This document shows positions 34,223 to 42,207 of a stretch of 64,000 bases of DNA, piece by piece. Source of the stretch: Bradyrhizobium elkanii WSM2783 (GTDB lineage Bacteria > Pseudomonadota > Alphaproteobacteria > Rhizobiales > Xanthobacteraceae); the NCBI RefSeq assembly GCF_000472865.1, contig NZ_AXAP01000009.1:62001-126000 (forward strand), in the 5' to 3' direction. Below the pieces are notes generated by a model. The model was not told where the DNA came from. It saw only the letters and a list, made by a program, of their open reading frames with translations, and searched no databases. The translations under genes were made by a program, and so were the position numbers. Position 1 is the stretch's first letter, and each line of letters starts with the position of its first letter.

Positions 34223-34414
34223 CTAGCTCGCGGGAAGTGGTGTTGCGGTCGTCTCGGCCAGCCGTTCGGCGGCCTTTGCTTCGATCAGGTCGGCGTAGCG
34301 GTCATATTCATCGGCCATTTCGAGCAGTTTTTCGCGAACGTCTGCATCGATGACCTGATAGGCCAGCCGCTTCGCTTGCTCGGATTGAAACCGGTAGTGC
34401 TGCGTGTCGGACAT
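34223..34414 (-). CDS. Small helical protein (63 aa)
   Basis: 63 residues from ATG at 34414 behind CGAGGTA; the same frame runs to 34684 but only the last 63 residues look like protein (SDTQHYRFQSEQAKRLAYQV ... MADEYDRYADLIEAKAAERL). It is highly charged and helical with no membrane segment. Of the DUF-type small stress proteins this resembles, none can be named with confidence. The next gene upstream is another very small ORF. Confidence 0.65.
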   Translation of the reverse strand: MSDTQHYRFQSEQAKRLAYQVIDADVREKLLEMADEYDRYADLIEAKAAERLAETTATPLPAS

Positions 34415-34458
34415 GTGGGTACCTCGAACGTATGTCCGGCACCAACCGCAAAGGTTCA

Positions 34459-34611
34459 TCAGGCAGCAGCAGGCTTCTTGTCCTGTCGAATCTCGACGTC
34501 GAACCAGCCCATCTCCTTGAGTTCGTGCGCCTTCTTCAGCGCGGCATCCTCGCTCTCGCGTCTTAGGATGATCTGCCCGGTGCCGTCGCGGGCGTAGATG
34601 AAATAAGTCAT
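34459..34611 (-). CDS. Very small protein (50 aa)
   Basis: 50 residues from ATG at 34611, preceded by AGGA. Sequence YFIYARDGTGQIILRRESED then ALKKAHELKEMGWFDVEIR: a small alpha/beta unit without membrane or signal segment. The frame is open upstream through the tRNA gene, which is a track artefact. Function unknown. Confidence 0.6.
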   Translation of the reverse strand: MTYFIYARDGTGQIILRRESEDAALKKAHELKEMGWFDVEIRQDKKPAAA

Positions 34612-34703
34612 TCTTAAAATCCTGTTCGGCTGAAATACGCGCTCCGACAACGGAAATAATTGAAACGATCTTGGCGCAAAACACGGCGCTTTGATGAAGC
34701 GGA

Positions 34704-34778
34704 TGGTGCCGGCTGAGGGGATTGAACCCCCGACCTTCGGTTTACAAAACCGCTGCTCTACCGCTGAGCTAAGCCGGC
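34704..34778 (-). tRNA. tRNA-Thr(TGT)
   Basis: 75 bases on the minus strand including an encoded CCA. The acceptor arms GCCGGCT and AGCCGGC pair fully; D-stem GCTC/GAGC; the seven-base anticodon loop TTTGTAA reads anticodon TGT; T-loop TTCAATC. A short hairpin (GGCCGA/TCGGCC) just upstream may be part of the precursor. Confidence 0.93.
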
Positions 34779-34901
34779 CGATTTCGGCCGCTCGCATATC
34801 AGACTTGGGAGCGGAGGGCCAGAACCTGAGGGCAGCCAGGCGAGACGCATGCAGGAAAAAGGCGGCCGGGTGGCCACCTTTTCCCCAACTGGTCGATTGG
34901 G

Positions 34902-35348
34902 TTACTGGCAGGGGTGGCGGCGGCCATCCTCGCCGCGGAACCAGGTGCCGGGCGTGCAGACGAGGCCGTTACGCTCGGCGTAGCTCTGGGTGTAATAGCC
35001 GCCCCGGTAGCTGTTATCGAAACCGGCAAATGGCGCAGTGGCGACCGCCGCCGCCGTGCCGACGGCGCCTCCGACAACCCCGGCGGCGACGTTGCCCGGC
35101 CAGAAGCCGCTGCGATCGTCCCAGCGGGCGTAGCTCTTGTTCCAGCCATTGTTATACTGATAGGCGGTGGCGCGACGCTGCTGGTAGCTGCCGGTATAGG
35201 GATTTCCCGGTCCTTGGTTCTGGCAATTGGCGTTCGGATAGAACTGAGCGCAATAGCCGGGATTGTAGATCACCTGTTGCGCCCCGGCGGGAGCGGCCAG
35301 GGCGGAAGCGAGCAGCGCGGCGGTGCCGACGATAGCGAGTGGTCTCAT
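34902..35348 (-). CDS. Small secreted protein with a BA14K-like C-terminus
   Basis: 148 residues from ATG at 35348 behind AAGGAGA. Signal peptide ends APAGAQQ. The middle holds a Gly/Ala hydrophobic segment (NVAAGVVGGAVGTAAAVATA), and the end CTPGTWFRGEDGRRHPC resembles the GTY.GxDGxRHPC end of the BA14K protein at 57014. BA14K proteins are small surface proteins of Brucella and relatives; the resemblance is confined to the end. A GGAAC-N16-CGCT element lies 34 bp before the start. Confidence 0.7.
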   Translation of the reverse strand: MRPLAIVGTAALLASALAAPAGAQQVIYNPGYCAQFYPNANCQNQGPGNPYTGSYQQRRATAYQYNNGWNKSYARWDDRSGFWPGNVAAGVVGGAVGTAAAVATAPFAGFDNSYRGGYYTQSYAERNGLVCTPGTWFRGEDGRRHPCQ

Positions 35349-35381
35349 GTGAGATTCTCCTTGAAGTCGCAATCGACACCA

Positions 35382-35406
35382 AGCGGCCGCGCGGCGGGCC
35401 TGTTCC
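35382..35406 (-). promoter_or_regulatory. EcfG-like promoter of the 148-aa secreted protein
   Basis: Minus-strand GGAAC (35406-35402), 16 bases, CGCT (35385-35382), 34 bp from the start codon. One mismatch to GGAAC-N16/17-CGTT. Confidence 0.4.
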
Positions 35407-35564
35407 AACGATCCTGTTCACACGATTTCAAACCCAAGTGATCGCAGCAAGCGCATCAAGAGAGTGGTACTCGCGGACGTTGATACGCCGCCGATTGTGG
35501 AAGGAGTGGCCTGACAAGGGTCGCCACTTCGTGTCAAATAGGGGCATCGAGCGGACGGGGCGGA

Positions 35565-36260
35565 ATGTTTGGAATCCTGGGACTTGGTTTTCTGTTGGGC
35601 ATGCAGCACGCGCTCGAGCCCGACCATATCGCCGCCGTCTCCAGCATCGCCGCGCGCCGGACCCATGTCGGCGACATCGTCAGGCACGGGCTGACCTGGG
35701 GACTCGGCCACACGCTGACGCTGTTCTGCTTCGCGGGCGCTGCCATCCTGCTCGGACACGCGATCCCGGAGACGGTGGCCCAGCCGATCGAGGGAGCCGT
35801 CGGCATCATGCTGGTCGGGCTTGGCGTCCACGTGCTGTGGCGTCTGTGGCGCGACCGCGTCCATTTCCACCGCCATGGCCACGGCGACGGTACGGTGCAT
35901 TTCCACGCCCACAGCCATGCCGGCGAGACGACGCCGCATCGTGCCGCGACGCATGTCCACGCGCACGGCTTTCGCTGGCGCACGCTGCTGGTCGGCCTGA
36001 TGCACGGCATGGCCGGCTCTGCGGCGCTGCTGGTGCTTGCGGTGTCGCAGGCCGCAAGCCCGATCGTCGGACTGGGCTATGTCGCGCTGTTCGGGATTGG
36101 CTCGATGATCGGCATGGGCGCGCTGTCCACGGTGATTGCAGTGCCGATCGCGGCCTCCGCGCGCTGGCTCACCTGGGCCAATCGCGGCCTGCAAGGCGCG
36201 GTCGGGCTCGTGACCATCGCGATCGGTATCAACACCATCGTCGAAACACTGCTGGTGTAA
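35565..36260 (+). CDS. Nickel/cobalt transporter (NicO/UreH-like)
   Basis: 231 residues, six or so membrane helices. The N-terminal HALEPDH (HX4DH) motif of nickel/cobalt permeases and a cytoplasmic loop with an unusual run of histidines (HFHRHGHGDGTVHFHAHSHA and HVHAHG) indicate metal binding. It would import Ni2+ or Co2+, or export them; the orientation cannot be decided. No urease, hydrogenase or cobalamin genes are nearby. The start is the first ATG with GGGGCGGA upstream. Confidence 0.82.
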   Translation: MFGILGLGFLLGMQHALEPDHIAAVSSIAARRTHVGDIVRHGLTWGLGHTLTLFCFAGAAILLGHAIPETVAQPIEGAVGIMLVGLGVHVLWRLWRDRVHFHRHGHGDGTVHFHAHSHAGETTPHRAATHVHAHGFRWRTLLVGLMHGMAGSAALLVLAVSQAASPIVGLGYVALFGIGSMIGMGALSTVIAVPIAASARWLTWANRGLQGAVGLVTIAIGINTIVETLLV

Positions 36261-36420
36261 GCGCCCGCGCATACGGCGTTAACAAATGCTGATCACGATC
36301 GCCCGCAATTGAGCGAGCCGGCATGCTCACGCGTTAGGCTTACCGGCAGTTTGGCCTGTCGCTTTAACCTTTGGCTGCGCGCATTCGATTAGGTTGCTGA
36401 ACGAGACAGGAAGGCGACCA

Positions 36421-36897
36421 ATGCGCGTTGGCATTACAGCGGGGATTCTTTTGGCGATGACGTCGACGGCCTTTGCCGGTGGCGGCTCCGGCGGCGGCTT
36501 CGATATCGTCGTTCCCTATCGCCGGGGCGTGCCGATCATCATCAACGGCATCGACGCTTCCTATGCCGTGATCGAAGGCGAATGGGGTCTCGGCAAGAAC
36601 GTCCACGTGCAGCCAACCATCTATGGCGGCCGCTACATCGATCCCGAGCCCAATGTCGGCCATTATTATCCGAGCCTCGGCCACATGCCGGGCTATGGGC
36701 GACTGGAGATCGAGCCGCCGTCGAACCGGCGCCTGCCGAAGCCGGCCGAAAGCTATCACCAATCCTGGTCCGCGCAGTCGATGCCGCTGCCGGCGCAGTC
36801 CAATCCGCCGGTCGATGCGCCGCCCATCATCTATGCGCCGCAGTATGACCAGTCCCCAGGCGACCATCGGCGCCGGTCGCCGAGAATTCCGCGCTAG
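36421..36897 (+). CDS. Small secreted protein of unknown function (158 aa)
   Basis: 158 residues from ATG at 36421 behind AGGAAGG. Signal peptide ends TSTAFAGG. A Gly-run leads into a beta-rich segment (FDIVVPYRRGVPIIINGIDA) and a Tyr/Pro/Gln-rich tail. The stop codon TAG is provided by the left edge of the repeat at 36896. Surface or periplasmic location is likely; no family recognised. Confidence 0.72.
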   Translation: MRVGITAGILLAMTSTAFAGGGSGGGFDIVVPYRRGVPIIINGIDASYAVIEGEWGLGKNVHVQPTIYGGRYIDPEPNVGHYYPSLGHMPGYGRLEIEPPSNRRLPKPAESYHQSWSAQSMPLPAQSNPPVDAPPIIYAPQYDQSPGDHRRRSPRIPR

Positions 36898-36980
36898 AGC
36901 ATGATCCGGAAAAGTGGAAACCGGTTTTCCCTCGCGACAAACGCTAAGCGTTTGCGCGGAGATCATGCTCAAACAAAGAG
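36896..36980. repeat. Dispersed palindromic repeat, TAGAGCATGAT family, copy 2
   Basis: AGAGCATGATCCGGAAAAG to GATCATGCTC with an inner GACAAACGCTAAGCGTTTG hairpin, followed by AAACAAAGAG as in copy 1 (1797-1900). Confidence 0.85.
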
Positions 36981-37020
36981 ATGAGCCAATAAGAACACAC
37001 CAACAGGAGAGAGTAGAGTA

Positions 37021-37461
37021 ATGCGTAAGATAATTTCAGGAATGGTCGCGGCAGTCGCGGTCATGGCCGCGGCACCCGCAATGGCGTGCGGGTACGGGTA
37101 CGGCTCGTGCTCGCCGTGCGGCTCTTATGGCTATTATGCCAGCCCCTGCGCGCCGCCGGTCTACGCTGCGCCGGTCTATTCCGCGCCGGTCGTGAGCTAC
37201 AACTACACTTCCGGCTGCGGCGGCTGTGGCGCTGGCTATGGCTGGGTCACCCAGCGGCTCCCGGATCCGGAGCAGCAATACTACTATGTCAACCAGGGGC
37301 CGACCTATACCGGCCCGGGTAACTGGGCGCCGGTTCCGACCTATCGCGAGAGCGGAGTCTCGTACTATCGTCCGTTGCGTCCGCGCTACTATCGTTCGCA
37401 CTATCGCTACGGCCACTCGCAATATTACCAGGGTCAGCGCGTGCTGCGCCGCTACTACTGA
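37021..37461 (+). CDS. Secreted Tyr/Gly/Cys-rich protein
   Basis: 146 residues: signal peptide ending APAMACG, then a Cys/Gly/Tyr/Pro-rich chain with CxxCG motifs (SCSPCGS, SGCGGCGAG) and a C-terminal YRSHYRYGHSQYYQ stretch. Low complexity suggests a flexible surface or matrix protein. The preceding repeat (36896-36980) lies directly in its leader. A good terminator follows at 37485. Confidence 0.75.
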   Translation: MRKIISGMVAAVAVMAAAPAMACGYGYGSCSPCGSYGYYASPCAPPVYAAPVYSAPVVSYNYTSGCGGCGAGYGWVTQRLPDPEQQYYYVNQGPTYTGPGNWAPVPTYRESGVSYYRPLRPRYYRSHYRYGHSQYYQGQRVLRRYY

Positions 37462-37484
37462 TCTGATAGGCGCTCTTGAAATTG

Positions 37485-37516
37485 GCGCCCGTTCGCCTCG
37501 TGCGAGCGGGCGCTTT
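37485..37516 (+). terminator. Intrinsic terminator
   Basis: Stem GCGCCCGTTCGC (37485-37496) pairs with GCGAGCGGGCGC (37502-37513) with one G-U, then TTTCATTT. It ends the 146-aa gene on the plus strand and sits before the convergent rlmB. Confidence 0.8.
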
Positions 37517-37549
37517 CATTTGCCTCGAGCTACTTCGCTCGAAGACGCT

Positions 37550-38374
37550 CTACATCAGGCCAAGCCGGCTTGCGCCGATATAGAGCGCGAGCACCGCGGC
37601 GTTCGAGACGTTGAGGCTCTTGATCTCGCCGGGCATGTCGAGCCGCGCCACCACGCTGCAGGTCTCTCGCGTCAGCTGTCTCAATCCCTTGCCCTCGGCG
37701 CCGAGCACCAGCGCGAGCGGCTGCCGTAGCGCGACCTGGCTGAGATCCTCGCTCCCCTGGCTGTCGAGACCGACGGTCAGGAAGCCGCGCTCGTTCAATG
37801 CGGTCAGCGCGCGGGCGAGGTTCTGCACGGTGACCAGCGGCACCAGCTCCAGCGCGCCGGAGGCCGATTTCGCGAGCACGCCGGTCGCCTCGGGGCTGTG
37901 GCGGGCGGTGGTGACGATCGCCTTCACCGCGAAGGCCGCGGCCGAGCGCAGGATGGCGCCGACATTGTGCGGGTCGGTGATCTGGTCGAGCACCAGCACG
38001 ACGCCCTCGGGCTCGAGCGTATCGATATCGGGCGAGGGCAGGGGATCGGCTTCCACCAGCAGCCCCTGATGGACCGCATCCGGTCCCAGCCGCTGGTCGA
38101 TGGTGCTGGGGCGGACGATCTCCGCGGGCACCCGGGTGTCGATCCGTTCGTCCGCCAGCCGCTTCGCCGCATTCTCGGTTACGAACAGCTTGCGGATCCG
38201 GCGCTCCGGATTGGCCAGCGCCAGCGAAACCGTATGCCAGCCGTAGAGAATCACCGGCCCGTCGGCGTCCGAATCGCGGCTGCGCCAAACCGGCCGGCCG
38301 GCCGATTTTCGCCCTTTTTCGAATGGTTTAGCCCCGCCGCGGCGGAATGGGGGCTTGCGGTCACGATCGCTCAT
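37550..38374 (-). CDS. rlmB: 23S rRNA (guanosine-2'-O)-methyltransferase RlmB
   Basis: 274 residues from ATG at 38374; the frame runs to 39202 because the strand opposite tRNA-Tyr is open. Basic N-terminal 40 residues (RDRKPPFRRGGAKPFEKGRK) then the SpoU fold: VLVLDQITDPHNVGAILRS, LVLGAEGKGL and IKSLNVSNAA, the three motifs of the trefoil-knot methyltransferases. It methylates one guanosine of 23S rRNA (2251 in E. coli) using SAM. A 14-bp palindrome (38411-38424) lies upstream. Confidence 0.92.
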   Translation of the reverse strand: MSDRDRKPPFRRGGAKPFEKGRKSAGRPVWRSRDSDADGPVILYGWHTVSLALANPERRIRKLFVTENAAKRLADERIDTRVPAEIVRPSTIDQRLGPDAVHQGLLVEADPLPSPDIDTLEPEGVVLVLDQITDPHNVGAILRSAAAFAVKAIVTTARHSPEATGVLAKSASGALELVPLVTVQNLARALTALNERGFLTVGLDSQGSEDLSQVALRQPLALVLGAEGKGLRQLTRETCSVVARLDMPGEIKSLNVSNAAVLALYIGASRLGLM

Positions 38375-38410
38375 CAGGGGCGTTGTGTCACGGGTTCCGG
38401 ACAATGGCAA

Positions 38411-38424
38411 TTTTGCCGGCAAAA
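38411..38424. promoter_or_regulatory. Palindrome TTTTGCCGGCAAAA
   Basis: Perfect 14-bp palindrome between rlmB (minus) and tRNA-Tyr (plus), 37 bases upstream of the rlmB start. It could be an operator or part of a leader hairpin. Confidence 0.3.
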
Positions 38425-38450
38425 GGATGCCGATTAACGGCTTGCCTTGG

Positions 38451-38479
38451 TTGACTTTGCTACCTCCCTTCGCACATAA
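38451..38479 (+). promoter_or_regulatory. Possible sigma70 promoter for tRNA-Tyr
   Basis: TTGACT (38451-38456), 17 bases, ACATAA (38474-38479). The distance to the tRNA is about 100 bp, longer than usual but acceptable for a trimmed precursor. Confidence 0.4.
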
Positions 38480-38580
38480 ACGCGCCGGCCGCGCACCCCG
38501 ACGGGTCCCGCGGTCACCAGCGTCACCGATTGACCTGTCCGCCGCCACCTTGGGCGGGTGGCGTCCGACGCTGTTGGGAC

Positions 38581-38666
38581 GGGGGAGTGTCCCGAGTGGC
38601 AAAGGGAGCTGACTGTAAATCAGCCGCCTCATGGCTTCGCAGGTTCGAGTCCTGCCTCCCCCACCA
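38581..38666 (+). tRNA. tRNA-Tyr(GTA)
   Basis: 86 bases including CCA. Acceptor arms GGGGGAG and CTCCCCC; anticodon loop CTGTAAA with anticodon GTA; long variable arm (GCCGCCTCATGGCTTCGC); T-arm GCAGG-TTCGAGT-CCTGC. Class II tRNA as expected for Tyr in bacteria. Confidence 0.95.
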
Positions 38667-38693
38667 GCCTTTGCTCGCGCAGCGAGTGAAGGC
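38667..38693 (+). terminator. Hairpin directly after tRNA-Tyr
   Basis: GCCTTTGCTCGC pairs with GCGAGTGAAGGC around GCA with two G-U pairs. It begins at the base after CCA. Without a T-run, it may be a 3'-processing signal or weak terminator. Confidence 0.45.
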
Positions 38694-38982
38694 TGCCGCG
38701 CCGAAGCCCACCGGGCGCAGGCGGGCCTGTATCCGCGAGCTACGGCTAGGCAAACCAGGCAAACTGAGATGGTCTTCCAAGTCATCAACTGATGTCGCTC
38801 AGCCCGCGCGCTCTGTCTACCGGTTACAGTCGCAACCCGATTGGCTGATTCACGACACGATGGCGTAACAGCTTCGAACCACGGTCCGGAGGACGCCTGC
38901 TGGAGCGAGGCTGACGATGAGCGAGGGCCCGTAACTGGCGGAGAGTATCGGCGACAGCGCGATTCTGGGTGTTTGGGTTTGA
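38694..38982. other. Intergenic region after tRNA-Tyr
   Basis: About 290 bp with no plausible gene; the ORFs here are shadows. No copy of the tRNA 3' end or integrase was seen. It separates the conserved tRNA-rlmB region from the catabolic genes. Confidence 0.4.
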
Positions 38983-39897
38983 ATGATGGCATCGGCCACC
39001 GTCGGGATTCTGAACGGATTCGGACGCGCGCTTGGCGACGCGATCGTCGGCCTGCAGGCACTCCAGTTGGCGATCCGGGTCGGCGTCGTACCACCGCGGC
39101 CGCTACTGTTTCGGCTTCCTGGTCTCTCCAAGATGGTCGAAGCTGTCCACGCCGCCGCTGACTTCGCCGATATTCGAACGCTTTCCCCCGAGTTTGCGAC
39201 ACTCGCTCGGCCGATCGATCTTGGCGAGGCAGTTACTCGCGTCATCGACATCCGCGACTTTGCCTTCGATCCGGAGTTCCAGTGCAGGGCGATGATCGAT
39301 TTCTTCCTGCAACGCCTCGGCGTGGCGGCGGAGCAGGTGCCGGCAGGCTGGCGGCGAAATAGCTGGCTGGCATCACGGGTCAGACCGGCGCGGCCTGCCT
39401 TGCCAAACGGCTATGTTTTGGTCTGCCCGAAGGCGTCAATGCGACTGCGCGAAATGCCGGACGAGGTCCACGCGCATATTCTCCGACGCGCGCTTGCGAT
39501 CGGGCCCGTCGTGACGCAAGGGACCGTCCCCGATGCACTCGGCCGCAAGGTCGTTCACGTGGAGCCCTGCGCCACGCTCGACGAACTGTGCGGCATTGTG
39601 CGTCACGCGCGATGGATTATCTCGACTGACACCGGGATGGTGCATCTGGCCGACGCCTTAGGCGTAGCGTGCCTGGCGTTCTTTCCGACCCATCGTCCCG
39701 AATGGCGCGTGCGTGACTATCCTCGCACCTTGTCGTTCGAGTTGTCGTCTCGGTTGCCGCGTGGCATCGAATTCGCCCGCGGACCGGACGACTATGCGCT
39801 GGCGAGGTCGAGCTGGTTTCCCAACGGCGATGATCTTGGATGGCTCGACCGCGCGTTAGACGAGGCGCAACGCTCATTCGGAGGCGGTGGATCATAG
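38983..39897 (+). CDS. Glycosyltransferase family 9-like protein
   Basis: 304 residues of GT-B type. The C-terminal half has the ADP-heptose-binding signature of family 9 (IISTDTGMVHLADALGV), followed by FFPTHRPEWRVRDYP. The N-terminal half is less conserved. Family 9 enzymes add heptose or related sugars to LPS core. There are no LPS neighbours. Start chosen at the ATG at 38983; a second ATG follows directly. Substrate unknown. Confidence 0.75.
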   Translation: MMASATVGILNGFGRALGDAIVGLQALQLAIRVGVVPPRPLLFRLPGLSKMVEAVHAAADFADIRTLSPEFATLARPIDLGEAVTRVIDIRDFAFDPEFQCRAMIDFFLQRLGVAAEQVPAGWRRNSWLASRVRPARPALPNGYVLVCPKASMRLREMPDEVHAHILRRALAIGPVVTQGTVPDALGRKVVHVEPCATLDELCGIVRHARWIISTDTGMVHLADALGVACLAFFPTHRPEWRVRDYPRTLSFELSSRLPRGIEFARGPDDYALARSSWFPNGDDLGWLDRALDEAQRSFGGGGS

Positions 39898-39965
39898 AAC
39901 TCTATCTATGAGTTGCCTCCTGCTGGAGCGCCCGCGCGCCAAGGCCGTCATCGGACAACGACTCG

Positions 39966-39986
39966 TGACTTGCAAAATGCAAGTCA
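39966..39986. promoter_or_regulatory. Perfect 9+9-bp palindrome before the enoyl-CoA hydratase operon
   Basis: TGACTTGCA (39966-39974), AAA, TGCAAGTCA (39978-39986). It lies 67 bp before the TTG start at 40054, in the promoter region. HxlR and MarR proteins bind such palindromes; the operon carries its own HxlR gene (42208), so autoregulation is likely. Confidence 0.55.
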
Positions 39987-40053
39987 TGATGTAGTGTTCT
40001 CAGAAACGAGAATACGGCCATTGCGAAGCAGCGCCGACACACAGGAGGCAATT

Positions 40054-40851
40054 TTGTCCGAGGACGTGCTCGTGACGCGCGAAGAGCGCGGCAACATCTC
40101 CGTTTTGACCATGGTTTATCGGCCGTACAACCTGCTCGGCCCAAAGCTCATCAATGCGCTTGTCGAGCAGGTGGAGGCGGCCCAGAAGGTCGGCAGCCGC
40201 GCCATCGTGATCCGCAGCGGACTGCGCCATTTCTCTGCCGGCGCGGATCTGGATATCTTCGATAAGCGGGTCGCCGCGGGTGCCGCTGATCAGGCCAGCG
40301 AAAACAGGCGGCTCAACGGCGTCGAATTCCTGCGCTTCATGGAGTTGTTGCCAATTCCGCTGATCGCCAGCGTTCACGGCGTCTGTCTTGGCGGCGGACT
40401 CGAGCTTGCGCTCTCGTGCGACTACATCATCGCCGCCTCTTCGGCAAAGATCGGATCAGTCGAGGCCACGCTCGGGCTGCATCCCTTGCTCGGCGGAATC
40501 CAGCGCCAGGTGCAGCGTATCGGAGCTCAGCGCGCCAAGGAGATGTCGATGCTGGCGCGGCGCTACGACGCGCCGACGCTGGAGAAGTGGGGGCTGATCA
40601 ATCTGACGGTTCCGGAGGAGTCGCTGGAGCAGACCACGATGATGCTTGCGGAAGAATTCGCGCAAGGTCCGACCGTGGCGCATGCGGCCACCAAGCAACT
40701 CGCGTACATCGCGGTCAATGAAGGTGTCGCTGCTGCCGATGAGGCGATGGCGAGGGTGCAGGCTCCGATCTGGACCTCGGAAGACCTGAAGACCGGTCTC
40801 GCGTCATTCCGCAAGAATGGCCCGGGCCTCGCAAAATTCGCGGGGCGCTGA
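40054..40851 (+). CDS. Enoyl-CoA hydratase/isomerase family protein
   Basis: 265 residues from TTG at 40054, which follows AGGAGG by 6-7 bases; the upstream frame to 39913 lacks a ribosome site. Crotonase fold with the oxyanion-hole stretches SGLRHFSAGADLDIF and HGVCLGGGLELALSCDY; the position of the usual catalytic Glu carries SVEATLGLHP. It acts on acyl-CoA thioesters, hydrating or isomerising. It is the first gene of a unit with a class III CoA-transferase and HxlR regulator. Confidence 0.85.
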   Translation: MSEDVLVTREERGNISVLTMVYRPYNLLGPKLINALVEQVEAAQKVGSRAIVIRSGLRHFSAGADLDIFDKRVAAGAADQASENRRLNGVEFLRFMELLPIPLIASVHGVCLGGGLELALSCDYIIAASSAKIGSVEATLGLHPLLGGIQRQVQRIGAQRAKEMSMLARRYDAPTLEKWGLINLTVPEESLEQTTMMLAEEFAQGPTVAHAATKQLAYIAVNEGVAAADEAMARVQAPIWTSEDLKTGLASFRKNGPGLAKFAGR

Positions 40852-40852
40852 C

Positions 40853-42118
40853 ATGAGCGGCCCTTTAAGCGGAATCCGTGTTGTCGACTTCTCCCGTGTG
40901 CTCGCTGGCCCGTTATGCGCGCGGACGTTGCAGGATCTTGGCGCCGAGGTCATCAAGATCGAGCCGCCAAGCCCCGATGTCTCGCGCTTTGCATTTCCAT
41001 CGACCGACGGCATGTCGGGCTATTACGCGCAGCAGAATGCCGGCAAGCGCAATGTCAGCATCAATCTCAATGTGCCGGGCGCCTATGAACTAGCGCTGAA
41101 ACTCTGCGATACGGCCGATGTCGTCGTCGAGAATTTCCGTGCGGGCACGCTGGGTTTCTTCGGTCTCGACTATGAGACGCTGTCAAAGCGAAATCCGCGA
41201 TTGATCTATGCTTCGATCACTGGCTACGGCCAGGGAGGACCCTGGCGAAGTCGAATGGCATACGCGCCGACGGTGCAGGCCGAGGCAGGTTTCACCGAGA
41301 ACAGCGTTCGTCATTATGGGAGTGCGCTGAGTGAGCCACGTACCGACAGCCTGTCGCACGCGGATGTCTATGCCGGACTGCAGGCCGTGATCGCTATCCT
41401 GGCAGCGCTCAACAGCCGCCAGAAGTCCGGACGCGGCCAATACATCGATGTCGCGATGGCCGCGACGCTGCTCGCGGTCAACGAACGGGCGCATGTCGAT
41501 CTTTCCGACGATGATATCGGCGCCGAACCCGCCGTGCTTGGTGCCACCGACTGCTCGTTCTTTACCGGGCCGCAAGGCGAGCACTTCACGGTCGCGACCA
41601 GCATTGTCGGCAGCCGGACCTTTCCGTCGTGGTTGCGCGCGATGCGCCGTGCGGACCTGATGGACGATCCGCGATTCTCGAGTGCGGCCGCGCGCCGGCT
41701 GAACTTCGGTGCGCTCCACCAGATCATCCAGTCGTGGATACTGACCTTCCCGGATATGGCGACCCTGGACGCCCAATTCGATGAAGCCAAGATCGCGATG
41801 GGCGAGATCCGCTCGATCAAGGAACTGACGGCATCGGAATGGAGCGACTATTGGGGAGCCGTGCAATACGTCTCCGACCGCAGCGGTGGTCAGTATCGCC
41901 TGCCAGGACGTCCCTGGCGCTTTTCGGCTGAAGAGCTGACGCCGATCGGCACTCCGGCCTTTCAGGGTGAGCATAATGCCGCGGTGTTCGGCGAACTCGG
42001 CGTCAGCGAAGCTGAATTGAAGCGCTTGAGCGAAGCCGGCGTACTGGTGACACATCGGCGCGCACTTGAGCCTGAGACCGCCGTCAAGCCGCAGACCGAG
42101 CCCGGTCAGGCGGCCTGA
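40853..42118 (+). CDS. Class III CoA-transferase (CaiB/BaiF family)
   Basis: 421 residues from ATG at 40853, one base after the hydratase stop. Opening GIRVVDFSRVLAGPLCARTLQDLGAEVIKIEPP is the nucleotide/CoA-binding start of the family; the expected active-site Asp lies near residue 170 in LSHADVYAGLQA. These enzymes move CoA between acids, often activating a substrate for catabolism. With the hydratase it implies a CoA-ester pathway for the compound sensed by the HxlR protein. Confidence 0.87.
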   Translation: MSGPLSGIRVVDFSRVLAGPLCARTLQDLGAEVIKIEPPSPDVSRFAFPSTDGMSGYYAQQNAGKRNVSINLNVPGAYELALKLCDTADVVVENFRAGTLGFFGLDYETLSKRNPRLIYASITGYGQGGPWRSRMAYAPTVQAEAGFTENSVRHYGSALSEPRTDSLSHADVYAGLQAVIAILAALNSRQKSGRGQYIDVAMAATLLAVNERAHVDLSDDDIGAEPAVLGATDCSFFTGPQGEHFTVATSIVGSRTFPSWLRAMRRADLMDDPRFSSAAARRLNFGALHQIIQSWILTFPDMATLDAQFDEAKIAMGEIRSIKELTASEWSDYWGAVQYVSDRSGGQYRLPGRPWRFSAEELTPIGTPAFQGEHNAAVFGELGVSEAELKRLSEAGVLVTHRRALEPETAVKPQTEPGQAA

Positions 42119-42207
42119 TCCACCGGAAACAGGCAAGCTACGCTGACACTGGACATACGCGAACTCGCCCCAGTATGGTACGGGTCGAGCTCGGAGCTGA
42201 AGAGAGT

